A DNA stretch of 64,000 nt, taken from NCBI GenBank assembly GCA_025618425.1, contig CM046836.1, positions 22,921,981-22,985,980 on the forward strand, written 5' to 3'. This document shows positions 11,251-21,924 of this stretch, in pieces. The stretch comes from Heliocidaris tuberculata. Taxonomy: Eukaryota > Echinodermata > Echinoidea > Camarodonta > Echinometridae. The notes below the pieces were generated by a model. The model worked only from the letters and a program-made list of their open reading frames with translations. It searched no databases and was not told the DNA's origin. A program made the translations under genes and the position numbers. Within the stretch, counting starts at the first letter, position 1; every line of letters starts with the position of its first letter.

Positions 11251-12606
11251 AGATATGAAATGAGAGAAGGAAAAACAAAAAATACACAATGAAAAATAGA
11301 AAGAAATGAAGATACACAAAAATTGTTAAAGAAGGGGGAGAGAACTACAAAATGATAGATAGCAATAAAAACAAACATATGAATACGGAATTACAGTCAG
11401 CAAACGATAGAAAAATACAAATAAAATACAAAGGAGTACACAGAAAATACATATGTATGAATAGAAAGAGAAATACATCGAGAGAAAAAAAGATCTACAT
11501 AATGAAAGATAGAAATGAAAATCAAACAAACAGGTAAGGAATTACATGTATAGTCAGGAGAAAATTGAAAAATGAAAATAAAATACATGTACAAAGCAAA
11601 AAAAAAGAAAATACATAAGGACGAACAGAAAGATAAATGTAGAAAAATAAAAGACTACATGTATGAAATACAGAAGGAAGAATAGTAAATAAAGTAGGGG
11701 GAAAAAAAAACTACAAAATGAAAGATAGAAATACATGTAAAAACAAACAAATAGATGAGAAAATAAAGTTAGAAGATAATACAAAAATGAAAACAAAATA
11801 CAAAAAAGAATAGTAAGAAAAGGTTAAAGACTTGGGGAAAAACAATGAATTTCATAAGAAAAGATAGAAAACAAGAGAAAGGAGAAAAACAAATACATAA
11901 GGAAATATGCAAATAGATAAAGATAGTAAACAAGAACAAAAATACACAAGACAGAAAACGAGAACGAGCAAATTCATATTAAAGGAAAGATAAGACATAC
12001 ATGTATATACAAAAAAGAGAAAAATGTATCATGATGATTTGAATGAGAACATTAAATAAGGGGGAAAATAAAAAAAACTAAATAAGGAAAGATAGAAAAC
12101 GAGAGAAAAAAAAAAAAGAAATACATAAGGAAGTATAGAAAACAAGAGGGGCGAGAATACATAACGAAAGATTAAAAAAAAAAAATAGAGAGTGACAAAC
12201 ACAGAAATACATCAAAATAGATGGAAAGAAAATTGAATTAAAGAAAAACCTTGGCAAAGATAGAGATAAACGATGAAAAAGGCAAAGCAAAGAAATACAG
12301 AAGAAAAAATAAGAGAATTTATCAAAGAAATACACATGCAGAGAAAAATAAAGAAAAAATAAAGAAAATATAAAAAGAAATGCATAGGGGAATATTGAAA
12401 GAGAGGTGGAAAGATAAAACAGCAACTACTTGTATGTAAGAAATATAAAAAAGGAAGATGACAGAAAAGCAGGAATGTATAGGATTAGAAAGAGAATTTA
12501 GTTATAGAATATGGAAACAAAGAAATACATCAGGAACAATAGAAAACAAGAAAAGGAAAAACAAAGAAATACAAAGATATACAGATAGATAAATAAGAAT
12601 ACAAAA
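11250..12606 (+). repeat. Purine-rich degenerate minisatellite (left part)
   Basis: About 1.35 kb in which the plus strand is almost entirely A and G with some ACAT words. Diverged units of roughly 50-60 bp centre on AAATACATAAGGAAAGATAG and AAAACAAGAGAAA. The minus strand therefore gives long Phe/Leu/Ser/Tyr-rich frames that are compositional artefacts. It resumes at 13475 after an inserted MITE. Confidence 0.8.
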
Positions 12607-12610
12607 TTAA

Positions 12611-13470
12611 AGGGCAATTCTACCTTGGTAATAAGATGATTTGTGTGAAAGCAGAAAAATAAGAAAAACAGGATGGTGAAAATTTGAAAGAAATCAGACG
12701 AGGACTAAGAAAGTTATGGATGTTTGAAAAATGAGATCACTACATCTATGCGAATCTCAAATTGGCAATTTGGTGAGTCAATTGTGACATTTTTGTGGAC
12801 AACTCTCCCATTCGTCGTACACAAAAATATCATTAATTTGCGGTTTTCTTCAAGGCGCTTTTACCCTCGGGGCAGTACTCAAAATATATTGGAGATAGCT
12901 TATTGTTATAGGTCCTCATGAATGAAAAGATCCTACTGAGTAATGCATTATGAAAAAAAGTGACATTTTAGTCATTTTGTGTGTTAGAGCGAATGGGGGA
13001 GTTGTCCACAGCTACATCACAGTGACATTAAAGGGAGCCATCGCTCGATATCCATGTATGTTCAATTTCATTCGCTTGCCCCTATTGCAAGGCCGTGCAT
13101 AACAACAATCTTGGAGCAGCGAAAATAAAATTGCTTCGAGGGTGGGGTAGTTTGTCATTTGGGTTGTTCAGTTCGTCTTTCTTCGGTCGAATGCGTATTA
13201 CTGCAATCGCGTGCTCATTTACCGAAGATGTACGGAGATTCCTGAATATTACCCGAGCCGGGTCAAGCTCCAAAACACCACGATTAGCGACTTTTCGGTC
13301 CCTTTAACTATTCGGCCAATTTGAAATTCCCATATGCATAGTGATTACAAGTTTCAAAAATTCATAACTTTCTTATTGCTTGTCCGATTTCGTTCAAACT
13401 TTCACCAGTCTGCTTCTCTGATTTTTCCTCTTTCTTTCAAAGCAACTTGCTATTAAGGTTGGATTTCCCT
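12611..13470. mobile_element. TTAA-flanked MITE, family AGGGAAATCC, copy 1, carrying a nested MITE
   Basis: The ends AGGGCAATTCTACCTTG and CCAACCTTAATAG...AGGGAAATCC (right end read in reverse) are inverted, with TTAA at 12607-12610 and 13471-13474. Removing the nested element at 13032-13303 and one TTAA leaves 584 bp, against 585 bp for the intact relative at 44961-45545, and the two align throughout in opposite orientation. TTAA duplication with AGG termini fits the Kolobok superfamily better than piggyBac, whose ends start CC; that assignment is from recalled signatures. Confidence 0.85.
13032..13303. mobile_element. Nested TTAA-flanked MITE (272 bp)
   Basis: Inverted ends AGGGAGCC and CGGTCCCT are flanked by TTAA (13028-13031 and 13304-13307). 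The relative at 44961-45545 lacks this insertion and reads CAGTGACATTACCTATACGG where this copy has CAGTGACA-TTAA-[element]-TTAA-CTATTCGG, so the target duplication is directly visible. Confidence 0.85.
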
Positions 13471-13474
13471 TTAA

Positions 13475-13800
13475 AGATAGGGGAAAAAATGCATAAGGAA
13501 TACAGAATGAGAAGATAACAAACACATTAGGAGGAATAGAAATGGAAGAAAAATGACAGGAAAAAAAAAAGATATACATACATGTAGGGCAAGATGGAAA
13601 AAGGAAGGAGGAAAAACAAAAAATACATAAGAAAAGATTTTTAAAAAACAAGACAAGTGAAAACTGACGAATACATTAGGAAAGAGAAATGCGAAGAAAA
13701 ACATAATTAAATAGAGGAAGAGAAGCAGATAGAAAGAGAAAAAAAAAGAATGGATAAAAAGAGATTATGAGAAGGGTTAAACATAGAAATACATAAAGGG
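13475..13800 (+). repeat. Purine-rich degenerate minisatellite (right part)
   Basis: Same AAATACATAAGGAA/GATAGAAA word set as 11250-12606, split from it by the MITE. Confidence 0.8.
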
Positions 13801-13821
13801 GTTTGCACAGAGTTGGCTTAC

Positions 13822-13849
13822 GGGGGGGGGGGGGGGGGGGGGGGGGGGG
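13822..13849 (+). repeat. Poly-G tract, 28 bp
   Basis: Uninterrupted G28 at the end of the purine-rich minisatellite. One of about thirty G or C runs of 11 or more in the window. Confidence 0.95.
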
Positions 13850-13936
13850 TGTATGGTTGGCCTCGGAGGCTCGGACCTGTTGCCAATTACCACTTTATGG
13901 GCCGAGACTCATTTTGTCAGTGTAACAGACTTAATA

Positions 13937-14581
13937 TGTGACCAGGCACCACAAAACCACCAAAAAGTCGCCTGATATGAATTTTTAGTTAAGGTCTGAT
14001 TCTGAAAGAGGAGATTCTCAGCTTTAAAATGATATATAACTCATTAGCACTGGATGTTCCTAACTCACTGTATAAAGAGTAGAATGCACAGTCCCTCAGA
14101 ATGTTACTTCCGAGAAATAAGGGTTTAAAGTTTGTAGTCTATTGAAGCACTCTGACTTGCAAGGTCTTGTGCTAAGGTGACAATAATAATTTCTATGAAG
14201 GGATTATCAGATTGTCCTAAAACTTGGCATACTAATTAGGCATATCCTGTTCATCCTAGTGCACAAGTATCAATGCAAGAACTTACTCTGTTTAAAAGTT
14301 ATGGGAGATCAAAATGAGACAAGTATTCAGGGTCGTAAAAAAGAAAAGTAATACAACAAAATGTAGAAAAGACACACCTAAGTCTAAAAAAAAACTGTCA
14401 AAAATACCACTTTTAGATTGTTTGGTGCCTCCAAATTTTTAGATTATTTAGAAAAAAGTATACACTTTTAGGAAATACCCAAAACTAAAATTTGACCATG
14501 CCAACCTAAAACACACTGATGGAGATCTAACTGAAAATCACACAGTGCGACTTTTTGGTGGTTTTGTGGTGCCTGGTCACA
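13937..14581 (-). mobile_element. TA-flanked MITE, family TGTGACCAGGC, copy 2 (645 bp)
   Basis: Same inverted ends as 2193-2867 with TA at 13935-13936 and 14582-14583. The interior aligns to copy 1 in reverse complement, for example AACTTGGCATACTAATTAGG against its complement at about 2555. Confidence 0.85.
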
Positions 14582-14584
14582 TAT

Positions 14585-15290
14585 GCACACTGCTTGTTAG
14601 AACCTGCAATAACTGAGCTACAATGAGATTTTCCCGCATGATAGCCTTGCATAAATATCTCAAATATGTTTGGAAAAAAAGTAGGAGAAATTGAAAAAAA
14701 AGGTTATATTAGGAGAATTGGGAAAAAAGTAGAAGTAGGAGGATGGTCAAAAAAGAAGAAAAAAGTAGGAAAAGTAGGAGCGCTTGAAAGCCTGATGTAG
14801 GCATTCCCATTGGTCATAATACACCACGTGACCATGCATTTTTCTTTCCTACTGTCATGACTGTACAAAAAGGTTCCCATCAAAAAGTGATAACCCACGG
14901 TAAAAAGTGATAATGCACGGCTGAGATGCATGCATGCTCTAGGGCGTACAAACTTAAGAGGCAATGAAATGCGCAGTGTAATATAGGAAGGAAAGAAAAA
15001 CCTCATCCGTCCTGCCGAAACTGTGTAGATTTACTCTTTTTTTTAATTTTGATTATTTCAGGTCGAATATGACCAGAACCACCTTAGCAAGCACCGAGGG
15101 TGGTTTGCAAGGTTCACTGTGCGTGGGAATGGGTAATTACAGTGTATGAGGCATAGTATTTCGGTGTTTACTTTTGCCTCCCAGCACCATATAATGTATG
15201 CATCCGCTGTACAGCTCCGTGGCCAGTACCAGATTAATAAGCCAAGGAGCTGGTACAGCTAGGCCATGGCCACTCACACGACGGTATGCG
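14585..15290. other. Non-coding spacer with AGTAGGA repeats
   Basis: About 14660-14790 repeats AAAGTAGGA words similar to 10790-10890. The remainder holds no recognised gene; short frames lack motifs. Confidence 0.45.
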
Positions 15291-15295
15291 TGCAT

Positions 15296-16010
15296 GGTTA
15301 TTGTAGATAACCTCGCACTTTGTACCTTCATACCGCGATGAAGTGCCTCTCATAACAAGTGTGTGATATTTTGCACATACGTGTATGTGTGCTGGAAAGG
15401 AGCAAGATCGCTGGCCAAAAACAGCCTGAAAATTTCACTTGATCAAGATGACAAAGATCCTATTGAAGAATCTGGCATGAAATTAGATAGACTATTCTAT
15501 CATCCTAAAATGTAGAAGGAAGTAGTTCTCAAAACTTTGCTGATTGTACTGGTGTTTTCACCTCTTCAACTTAGAAGTTGTGACCACCGCCAAAATTGAC
15601 ACAGCCCCACATAATGATGGTTCCATGAGTGGGCCATGGCCACTTATACATGTACAAGCTTATCTGGTACTCCAGACTAGCTTTTACAGGTGAATAGGCT
15701 TCAATAGCTTTTGTGTGTATCAGCAGGCCTTTTTCCAGTCTAGATCATTCATACATGAGAGGAAAATAATAATTCAAAATGTCACTTTCAACTCTGAATC
15801 CCCAAATTTGTGGCAGAGTAAGAGTTGAAGAGTCCCTGAATCAGATAATCTACCAAATTCATGAAATTCCAGAAAATTAAATCTTGCTTAGAGCAATTTT
15901 GTTGTCTGTTTATGACTGAGCACTGCAACAGTGAATGTTGGACACAGTCCCACATAGGTAAGGGCCTATGACTGAGTGGGCCAAGGCAAGGACTTGAATT
16001 GATGCGCACA
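15296..16010. repeat. Unclassified dispersed repeat R, copy 1
   Basis: Starts with GATAACCTCGCACTTTGTACC, then CAAGATCGCTGGCCAAAAAC and CACTTGATCAAGATGACAAA, matching 59080-59400. The second half (TTGCTTAGAGCAATTTTGTT and TGTTGGACACAGTCCCACAT) matches 59740-59960 and 60320-60540 in reverse complement. No coding capacity. Confidence 0.7.
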
Positions 16011-16019
16011 CTGACACAC

Positions 16020-16240
16020 GCATTATACTTTTTGGCTGCGCTTAATGTGATGTCATCAATTCAAGGAAAGCAAAATGGTGGCGCCTCCTTGACTGTGTGA
16101 ATTTTTGCATTTTGATTGGGTTTGTAATCATTTTTAAAACTTAATATTCATATTGTTGACCCGTTTTATAAAACAGATATTCATATTTTTACTTTTGTGG
16201 CTCGAGCATATTCTTTGCACCCGCCATTCATTCATCAACG
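16020..16240. other. Non-coding spacer
   Basis: No gene or repeat recognised before the LINE remnant. Confidence 0.4.
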
Positions 16241-16556
16241 AGGGGACATAAGTTCAAACTTTTCACTAAACGCTCTCGATTGGAAGTCAGAAGTAAATTT
16301 TTTAGCCAGAGGGTAGTATCAGACTGGAACAGGTTGCCTACCAATGTCGTCGAAGCAAAAACTGTGGAAAACTTTAAGAAGTTATTGGACAAGCACTGGT
16401 GGGGGGAGAGATTTAAAACTTCCGTTCCTCAGCGCATGTACAGCCATACTATTTAAGTTCAGTAGTTCCATTCAATTGTATAAACTTCAAAGTGGAGACC
16501 GGAAATCTACAGGAGAAATCCTTTATTCCGTACCTGATGTGATGTGATGTGATGAT
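16241..16556 (+). pseudogene. 5'-truncated LINE: C-terminus of a CR1/L2-like reverse transcriptase protein plus tail
   Basis: Frame 16241-16456 reads 71 codons ending TAA, with the diagnostic LINE C-terminal signature SQRVVSDWNRLPTNVVEAK followed by VENFKKLLDKHW. In Jockey/CR1/L2-group elements a W-N-x-LP motif then F-K-x-x-L-D lies just before the stop. A 3' UTR of about 80 bp ends in a GATGT microsatellite (about 16536-16556), another hallmark. The element is truncated about 70 codons from the stop, as expected from incomplete reverse transcription. Confidence 0.8.
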
Positions 16557-16619
16557 GAGCATTACCATTATACTTTATAAAGACTTTAGTGTCAATATAG
16601 ACTACACTGCACTCAGTTA

Positions 16620-16850
16620 AGTCACAAATTCAATGTATGAATAGCGGACTAGCGGTCCTTCTACATAGCGAGCAGACTATAGACAAATTACCTCGCTATT
16701 CATAAGGACTTCCGTTCATGAGGATCATTATTTGTAACTATTCATAAGGATCGCTATTCATAACACGTGTTAAATGAATAGCGTTTTTCTATGATATGAA
16801 TAGTAGTCATGCCATGGCAGTCCTTATTATGAATAGCGAGTGGACCCCAG
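16620..16850. repeat. Cluster of GAATAGCG / CGCTATTCATAAGGA words in both orientations
   Basis: The word TGAATAGCG or its complement occurs about six times (near 16635, 16690, 16735, 16752, 16776, 16836), several followed by ATAAGGA. The layout is palindromic and resembles a small decayed foldback element. Confidence 0.5.
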
Positions 16851-17331
16851 TAATGTACCGGTAGCCGGTAGTTAACTTAGGCCTACCTGTTTTAACCACG
16901 ACTCCACGTAACTGACTGTGCAGGCTGCAAAACTCCAAACGTTCAGTCTTCAGAGCCAGACTAGAGGATTCCCTGATGATACCAGATTATAGGTCTACCT
17001 ACATGTACATGTAACGTACTTATACCTAACTGTGTAGAGTGACGAGTCAGAGCCACTCACACTTATGCGAGGTTATATTGGAGTCAGAGCGGACATCAGT
17101 GTCAAAATAAAATCGTTGAGTTGCAGAATTGTCCCAAATTCTAACGTTTTGCCTCATTACATCTGTGATCTAGTCATCTCTTGACTCTAGCTCTCTCGAC
17201 TCCAGTCCATGTATTTTAATTTGCAGTAGATCATAGAACGTACACAAATTAAATAGCATGCATATATACTTTTTTTTCTGTACTGTACTATGGCTACTTG
17301 ACTCGTTTATGGAGTGCCAAATGAGACACCT

Positions 17332-17350
17332 CCCCCCCCCCCCCCCCCCC
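17332..17350 (+). repeat. Poly-C tract, 19 bp
   Basis: C19 followed by ACCC. The surrounding 16860-17400 region is otherwise without recognised features apart from CACTCACACTTATGCGAGGTT at about 17055, an end of repeat R. Confidence 0.9.
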
Positions 17351-17486
17351 ACCCTTCCCCATCAAAGTGGGCGCGTAATTAGCCCGGACAAGCTATAGGG
17401 AGGGGTTATCCTAGGAATGGATCCAGGGGTGGTATTCTGAAAATTGTTGTAACTTTTGTTGTAACTTTTCTTGTATCTCCCGAAGA

Positions 17487-17648
17487 TAATACCTTGCTAA
17501 TATTGTTGTAAGTCATTTTGAAAATATTATCTCTCTATAAGCCTATATAAAGGACCGCCTTAATATTCTGAAAATCTCTCTAAGGACGTACCGCCTTTAA
17601 TATACCAACTTACAACAATATATAATTAGCAAGGTATTATCATCTTTG
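17487..17648. mobile_element. Small foldback (MITE-like)
   Basis: GATAATACCTTGCTAATATTGTTGTAAG (17487-17514) pairs with CTTACAACAATATATAATTAGCAAGGTATTATC (about 17610-17643). Loop about 95 bp. No target duplication established. Confidence 0.6.
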
Positions 17649-17832
17649 ACACGCCCATTTTTTGACGCTTAACCAATCAAGATGGACTTTATACATGGGT
17701 CGCGGAACCGGGGGGAGGGGCCGGGGGCTGCAGCCCCCCACGCTTTTTTTGCGTAGACACGTTAAAAAAATCTCGGAAAAAAGACTTTAAAAATTGTCAT
17801 TAATGCACGGGCGTAAATCCCTGGGGGATGGT

Positions 17833-17835
<3 letters not shown>

Positions 17836-17877
<42 letters not shown>

Positions 17878-17939
17878 TTTTCGGGGAGGGGGGAGGTTGG
17901 CCTGTACGAATATATCCCCTAACTTTCAAGGAAGAAATA

Positions 17940-17970
<31 letters not shown>

Positions 17971-17972
17971 TC
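17836..17972 (+). repeat. Two (TA)n microsatellites
   Basis: TA repeats at about 17836-17876 and 17945-17972 flank a G-rich piece (GGGGAGGGGGGAGGTTGGCC). This is simple sequence. Confidence 0.9.
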
Positions 17973-17999
17973 AATCAGTTATTGACAAAATTGATAAAA

Positions 18000-18546
18000 T
18001 TAATATAAAAGACTATTATTGTAGTGCGAATGCCTATAAAATGCAATCAAAATGCTTAAGATATGATTCAAATATCCCGATATTTCCGATTTTTTTATAT
18101 CAAAATCTCTCATCCATGTCCATTACCATGGTGTAAATCCATATCGAAGAGTGGGGGGGGGGGGGGATGTTTGAAATAATTGCCAACGTGATCTTGTTTG
18201 ACAAACACAAGGCACGTTTTGTCATTCAAAAAACACCCATAGGCATTTCCATATCATTCACATTCAATCTAACACCCATCCACACCCCCCCCCCCATACA
18301 CACACACACTTCTTATCAACGTCTACAAACATCTAATTTTCTTCAAATGATGCGTCATTCTAGAAGAGTGAATTAAGAAGAGTCTTGAACATGATGTATA
18401 AAATCAGATGAAATCTCTTTTATTTCAGACTTTGTTGCTTTAAAAATTTCTGTACATTCTCAGGGAAAAATCAAATACAATTATTATAATGACTGATGAT
18501 AATACCACTTTCCAGACAGAAGTTGAGACCGTGGATAGTGAGAGAG

Positions 18547-18590
<44 letters not shown>

Positions 18591-19090
18591 TGGAGAGGGG
18601 AGAAGCAGTCTCACCCCAACCTGATGAAATGTGGTAAAGTTATTTTAGATATGACATGGAATGCTAATATGCGCGTAAAGTTACATTTTTTGACATTTAT
18701 GTACATATCATGATTAGAAGGGAACGGCATTCTTTTTTTTTTCAATTTTATGATAATGGCATAGTTCTTTCGTATGGTGATGGTGAGCAGGCCCTTTATT
18801 AGCATTTTTAAAATTATAGTTGATTCAATTTAAGTGTTTTTTCAAGTGCATTTCAGGGAAAATTTTCGCCAATAAAACAATTTATCTAGTAACATATATT
18901 TTTTTCATTTCTTTCGTGAAAAGTGTGGGGGATGATTGTACAGGCCACCCCCCCCCCTCCTCGAAAAATGGGGGGGGGGGGAATATATCCCCCATCCCCC
19001 CTCCCCCCGGATTTACGCCAGTGTCCATTACTAACATGTTTTCCATTTCCCCGCCTCTTTAATGTACAGTTATAATGCAAAATGCAGGCC
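18000..19090. other. Non-coding region with G, C and GA runs
   Basis: Contains G14 (18153-18166), C11 (18285-18295), a GA repeat (about 18538-18582) and G12 (18970-18981). The G runs lie next to GTAAATCC or GGATTTACGCC words that recur near 17815, 19010 and 20510. No gene is supported. Confidence 0.6.
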
Positions 19091-19099
19091 TAATATTTC

Positions 19100-20020
19100 G
19101 GTACCCTAGAAGTTCTCCCCTTTACATAGGAAAGTGTTCCTTTTACTTCAGATAAGGGCCTCATTTTCTTTATATTCCTGCCCGTTCCACATCCTTAAAA
19201 TTTGATTTTATTACCATTGATAATTGCCAGAGGCCTATTAAAATCTCAGAGGTGCCACTTCTTCCTTGACAACTGTCCCTTTTCCTTAGTAAGAAGAACC
19301 CCTTCCACTGAAATATATTCTTTATATTATAACACGTTCCACTTTTCCAAGCTTATAATAACCCCTGTTTTTTCTGATAAGTGCTTCCTTTATTTTATTT
19401 CTAAAAACGAGCCTCTTCCCTTTTCACCTCTCATAAAACCCCTAATAAAATATTTCCTTCGACAATTCCCTTTTAAATCATTTGCATCAAATGTACCAAT
19501 TAATCTCTTTCAATAACTGCCTTTTTTCCATTCTCACTTTTCAGATACAAGAATTACCCCCTTTCCATCTGATAAGTGCATCTTCACCAGCCTGTGGCAA
19601 TGGAATCTATTCAAATTTGAGAGGTGCCCGATCTAATTAGACAAGTGCTCCTTTCCTCCTTCTGCTAAATGAAACTTGTCATCTCTGTTGAGTGCCCTTT
19701 ATACACCTCTGATAAGTTCTCCTTAATTCATTTTGATTCGGGCTTCTTTTCTTTCTAAGAAGTACAATTATTCCTTCTGATAAGGGCCCCTTTTCCTTCT
19801 GAAAAAAAGAGAAAAAAACACACCCCTTTTCCATTCTCATAAGTGCCCTTTTCACCTCTGGTATAAAATGCCAATATTCATGTGCGACAAATACCACATT
19901 TTCATCCTCTGATAATCGCTCTTTTTAATTTAACGACCGCTGCTCCTTTTTTTGATAAGTGGGTAAGTGTCATTTTCGTTCTTGATAAGGGCCCTTTTTG
20001 TTTGCTCCATAATTTGTGCC
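19100..20020 (+). repeat. Degenerate pyrimidine-rich minisatellite (CTCTGATAAGTGCCCTTTTCC unit)
   Basis: The phrase TCTGATAAGTGCCCCTTTTCC or a decayed form recurs roughly every 30-40 bp for about 0.9 kb, for example near 19373, 19567, 19708, 19777, 19847 and 19950. Units are strongly diverged, suggesting an old array. Frames within it have no motifs. Confidence 0.65.
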
Positions 20021-20790
20021 CCTAATTTATAGCGATTTAGAGCAATTTTACTTTAATTTCGTCAAGGCTTGCTCGCTACGCTCGCTCACATTTAAATTTG
20101 ATATATTCATGTTTTTTATTAAAGGACTTTTCAGTCTCTCATGCCGATACTGTGTTTAAACACCTTTCAGAAGTGGATTTTTCCTCTTTATAGATGTTAT
20201 TGATCACCAAGCAGCCTCACAGATAATAAAAAATTTGCTTGCTCGCATATTAATATATATATGCCATTAAACCTAACTGCAAACTTTGATTCTTAAGTAA
20301 TATTATATTAGAGCATGTAAGAGAGAAACATAATTGAAATCCTTATAAATGTTATCACAATGTAGGGTATAATTTATATGACAATGTTTAGAGATGGTAT
20401 ATTTTTCCCGTTGTAGATGCCCCCCTTTTCCAGAAATAGCCCTTATCGGTGCCCTAAACTTTGGAAATTTCCCCTAAATATTGCGATCATACCCCACTCC
20501 TTGAATTGGATTTACGCCGGTGCATTTAATGACTGAAATCAGATCACCCCCCCCCCCCCCCCCACCACCACCACTTTCAAAAACGCTACGCGGCCTCTGT
20601 TATAAAGGAGCATGCACCCCTTACCTTACACATGCCTTATGTCAAACATAGGATGCGCTTTGCGTATATATCAATTTCGGGCGTAGTTACTAAATTACCC
20701 GTTTTATAATACGCCATGCGCTATTGGACTGCAATTAATCATCAAAATTGCTAACCCTCTTCTGTTCGTCACATATTGATTAAAAAATCA
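20020..20790. other. Non-coding spacer
   Basis: Includes CTTGCTCGCTACGCTCGCTC near 20067 (related to GCGAGCGAGCGAAGC at 27778 and 29040) and C17 at 20547-20563. No gene seen. Confidence 0.5.
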
Positions 20791-20798
20791 TCGAATAT

Positions 20799-21309
20799 CC
20801 CCCCGGGGGGGGGGGCACTCGAATTATATTTTGACGGGGGTGTGCCTCACGAATCCCGAAAAGGGGTCTAAGGAACTGACTTCAAGGTGTAAAATACGGG
20901 GTCTTGGGAACTATGATCTATTGGGCAGAGTGAAAAACAGGGTCTAGGGAACTACAAGACTAACCTCGCTTATCGGCGGTACACCTTCGCTATCGCAGGA
21001 TCTCGGGACGGGCCGCGCCGGGGGCCGCGCCCGCGCCGTGTAGCGCTAGTAGCTAGCTAGCTGGAGCAGTTTTCAAGGCTCGCGCGACGAAAGGGCCTAG
21101 GGCGCGAGACCAGGTCGAGCGACCACTGCCTCCGCCACGCTCCCGGCCGCATGCGAACGAATATGTTTCATAACGGGGGTCTTCAGAGCGGGGCTGAGCG
21201 GCTCCTGAGCGGAACTGAGTATCTAGAGAACGGAAATTGGGGTCTGAAAAAGGGGGTCATCAAAGCGGCACGTCCCCGTACCACCAATATACGTGAGTGC
21301 CCCCCCGGG
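20799..21309. mobile_element. TIR element with CCCGGGGGG ends and a G+C-rich interior
   Basis: Left end CCCCGGGGGGGGGGGCACTC and right end GAGTGCCCCCCCGGG are inverted repeats that can be followed for about 43 bp, through TATATT and a shared GTGCC. The interior near 20960-21160 is CpG-rich (GGGCCGCGCCGGGGGCCGCG), quite unlike the surrounding A+T-rich DNA. No frame with recognisable motifs is present. A partial relative lies at 1075-1170. Confidence 0.6.
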
Positions 21310-21755
21310 AATATCCACCCATAGATCCCACCTTTAATTTCTTCAAATTGTCTCCTCTATGAGATCTTGAATGATTGAATCACACACACAGTCTCCATCT
21401 TGATCAGTGGCGTAGCCAGGATTTTCAAAGGGGGGGGGGGCGGGGCAGACCTGAAGGATCCAACTGCGTAGCGAGGATTTCATTATAGGGAGGCTGGAGT
21501 GTGGAGGCGGTTGTGAGGGGGGATTGGTGATGAGCACGCAAAGCGTGCTCCCCCGGGGGGGGGGGTGCAGGGGGCGGAGTTTCCCCCTCCCTCGAGAAGT
21601 AGTAGTAGTAGTAGTAGTAGTATTTATTTTCTGTTCAATTAAAAAATACAAACATGCACAATATAAGTATTTACATTTGAATGAAACGGCTGGATAACCA
21701 TGATAACCCATATTCAGCTGTGCCAGGCATGACACTGTTGGTCTTCCATGGGGTC
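21310..21755. other. Non-coding spacer with G runs and (AGT)n
   Basis: G11 runs at about 21430 and 21555 adjoin GCGTAGCCAGGATTT-like words. A short AGT microsatellite lies at about 21598-21622. No gene. Confidence 0.55.
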
Positions 21756-21756
21756 C

Positions 21757-21888
21757 AGGGCCCTCTTGCATAAAAAGTTAAAAAATTAAACGCAACTCGA
21801 TTTTCAACCAATCAGGATCGCGTATTTGGGACTTGCGTTTAATTTTTTGAGTTGCGTTTAACTGCAACTTTTTATGCAAGAGGGCCCA
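21757..21888. mobile_element. Short palindromic MITE, ends GGGCCCTCTTGCATAAAAAG
   Basis: GGGCCCTCTTGCATAAAAAG at the left is repeated exactly in reverse complement at the right (CTTTTTATGCAAGAGGGCCC), and GCGTTTAATTTTTTGAGTTG inside pairs with its partner. About 130 bp in total. No clear target duplication. Confidence 0.7.
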
Positions 21889-21924
21889 GGAAGCATAAAA
21901 ATAAATTAATTGTATAAATATCAG

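Larger units (their letters stand above)
10772..14793. mobile_element. Possible composite insertion bounded by AGGCTTTCAAGC inverted ends
   Basis: AGGCTTTCAAGC (10772-10783) and its complement GCTTGAAAGCCT (14782-14793) are flanked by GATGTAGC and GATGTAGG, a 7-of-8 match that would suit an 8-bp hAT-type target duplication. Both inner edges carry several AGTAGGA words, but in the same orientation rather than inverted. An equally good reading is a small GTAGGA-repeat element split by later insertions. No transposase was seen. Confidence 0.35.

Noticed and set aside
11326..12425. Several Phe/Leu/Ser-rich minus-strand frames resembling membrane proteins
   Set aside because: They are the complement of a purine-rich minisatellite, so hydrophobicity follows from T-rich codons.
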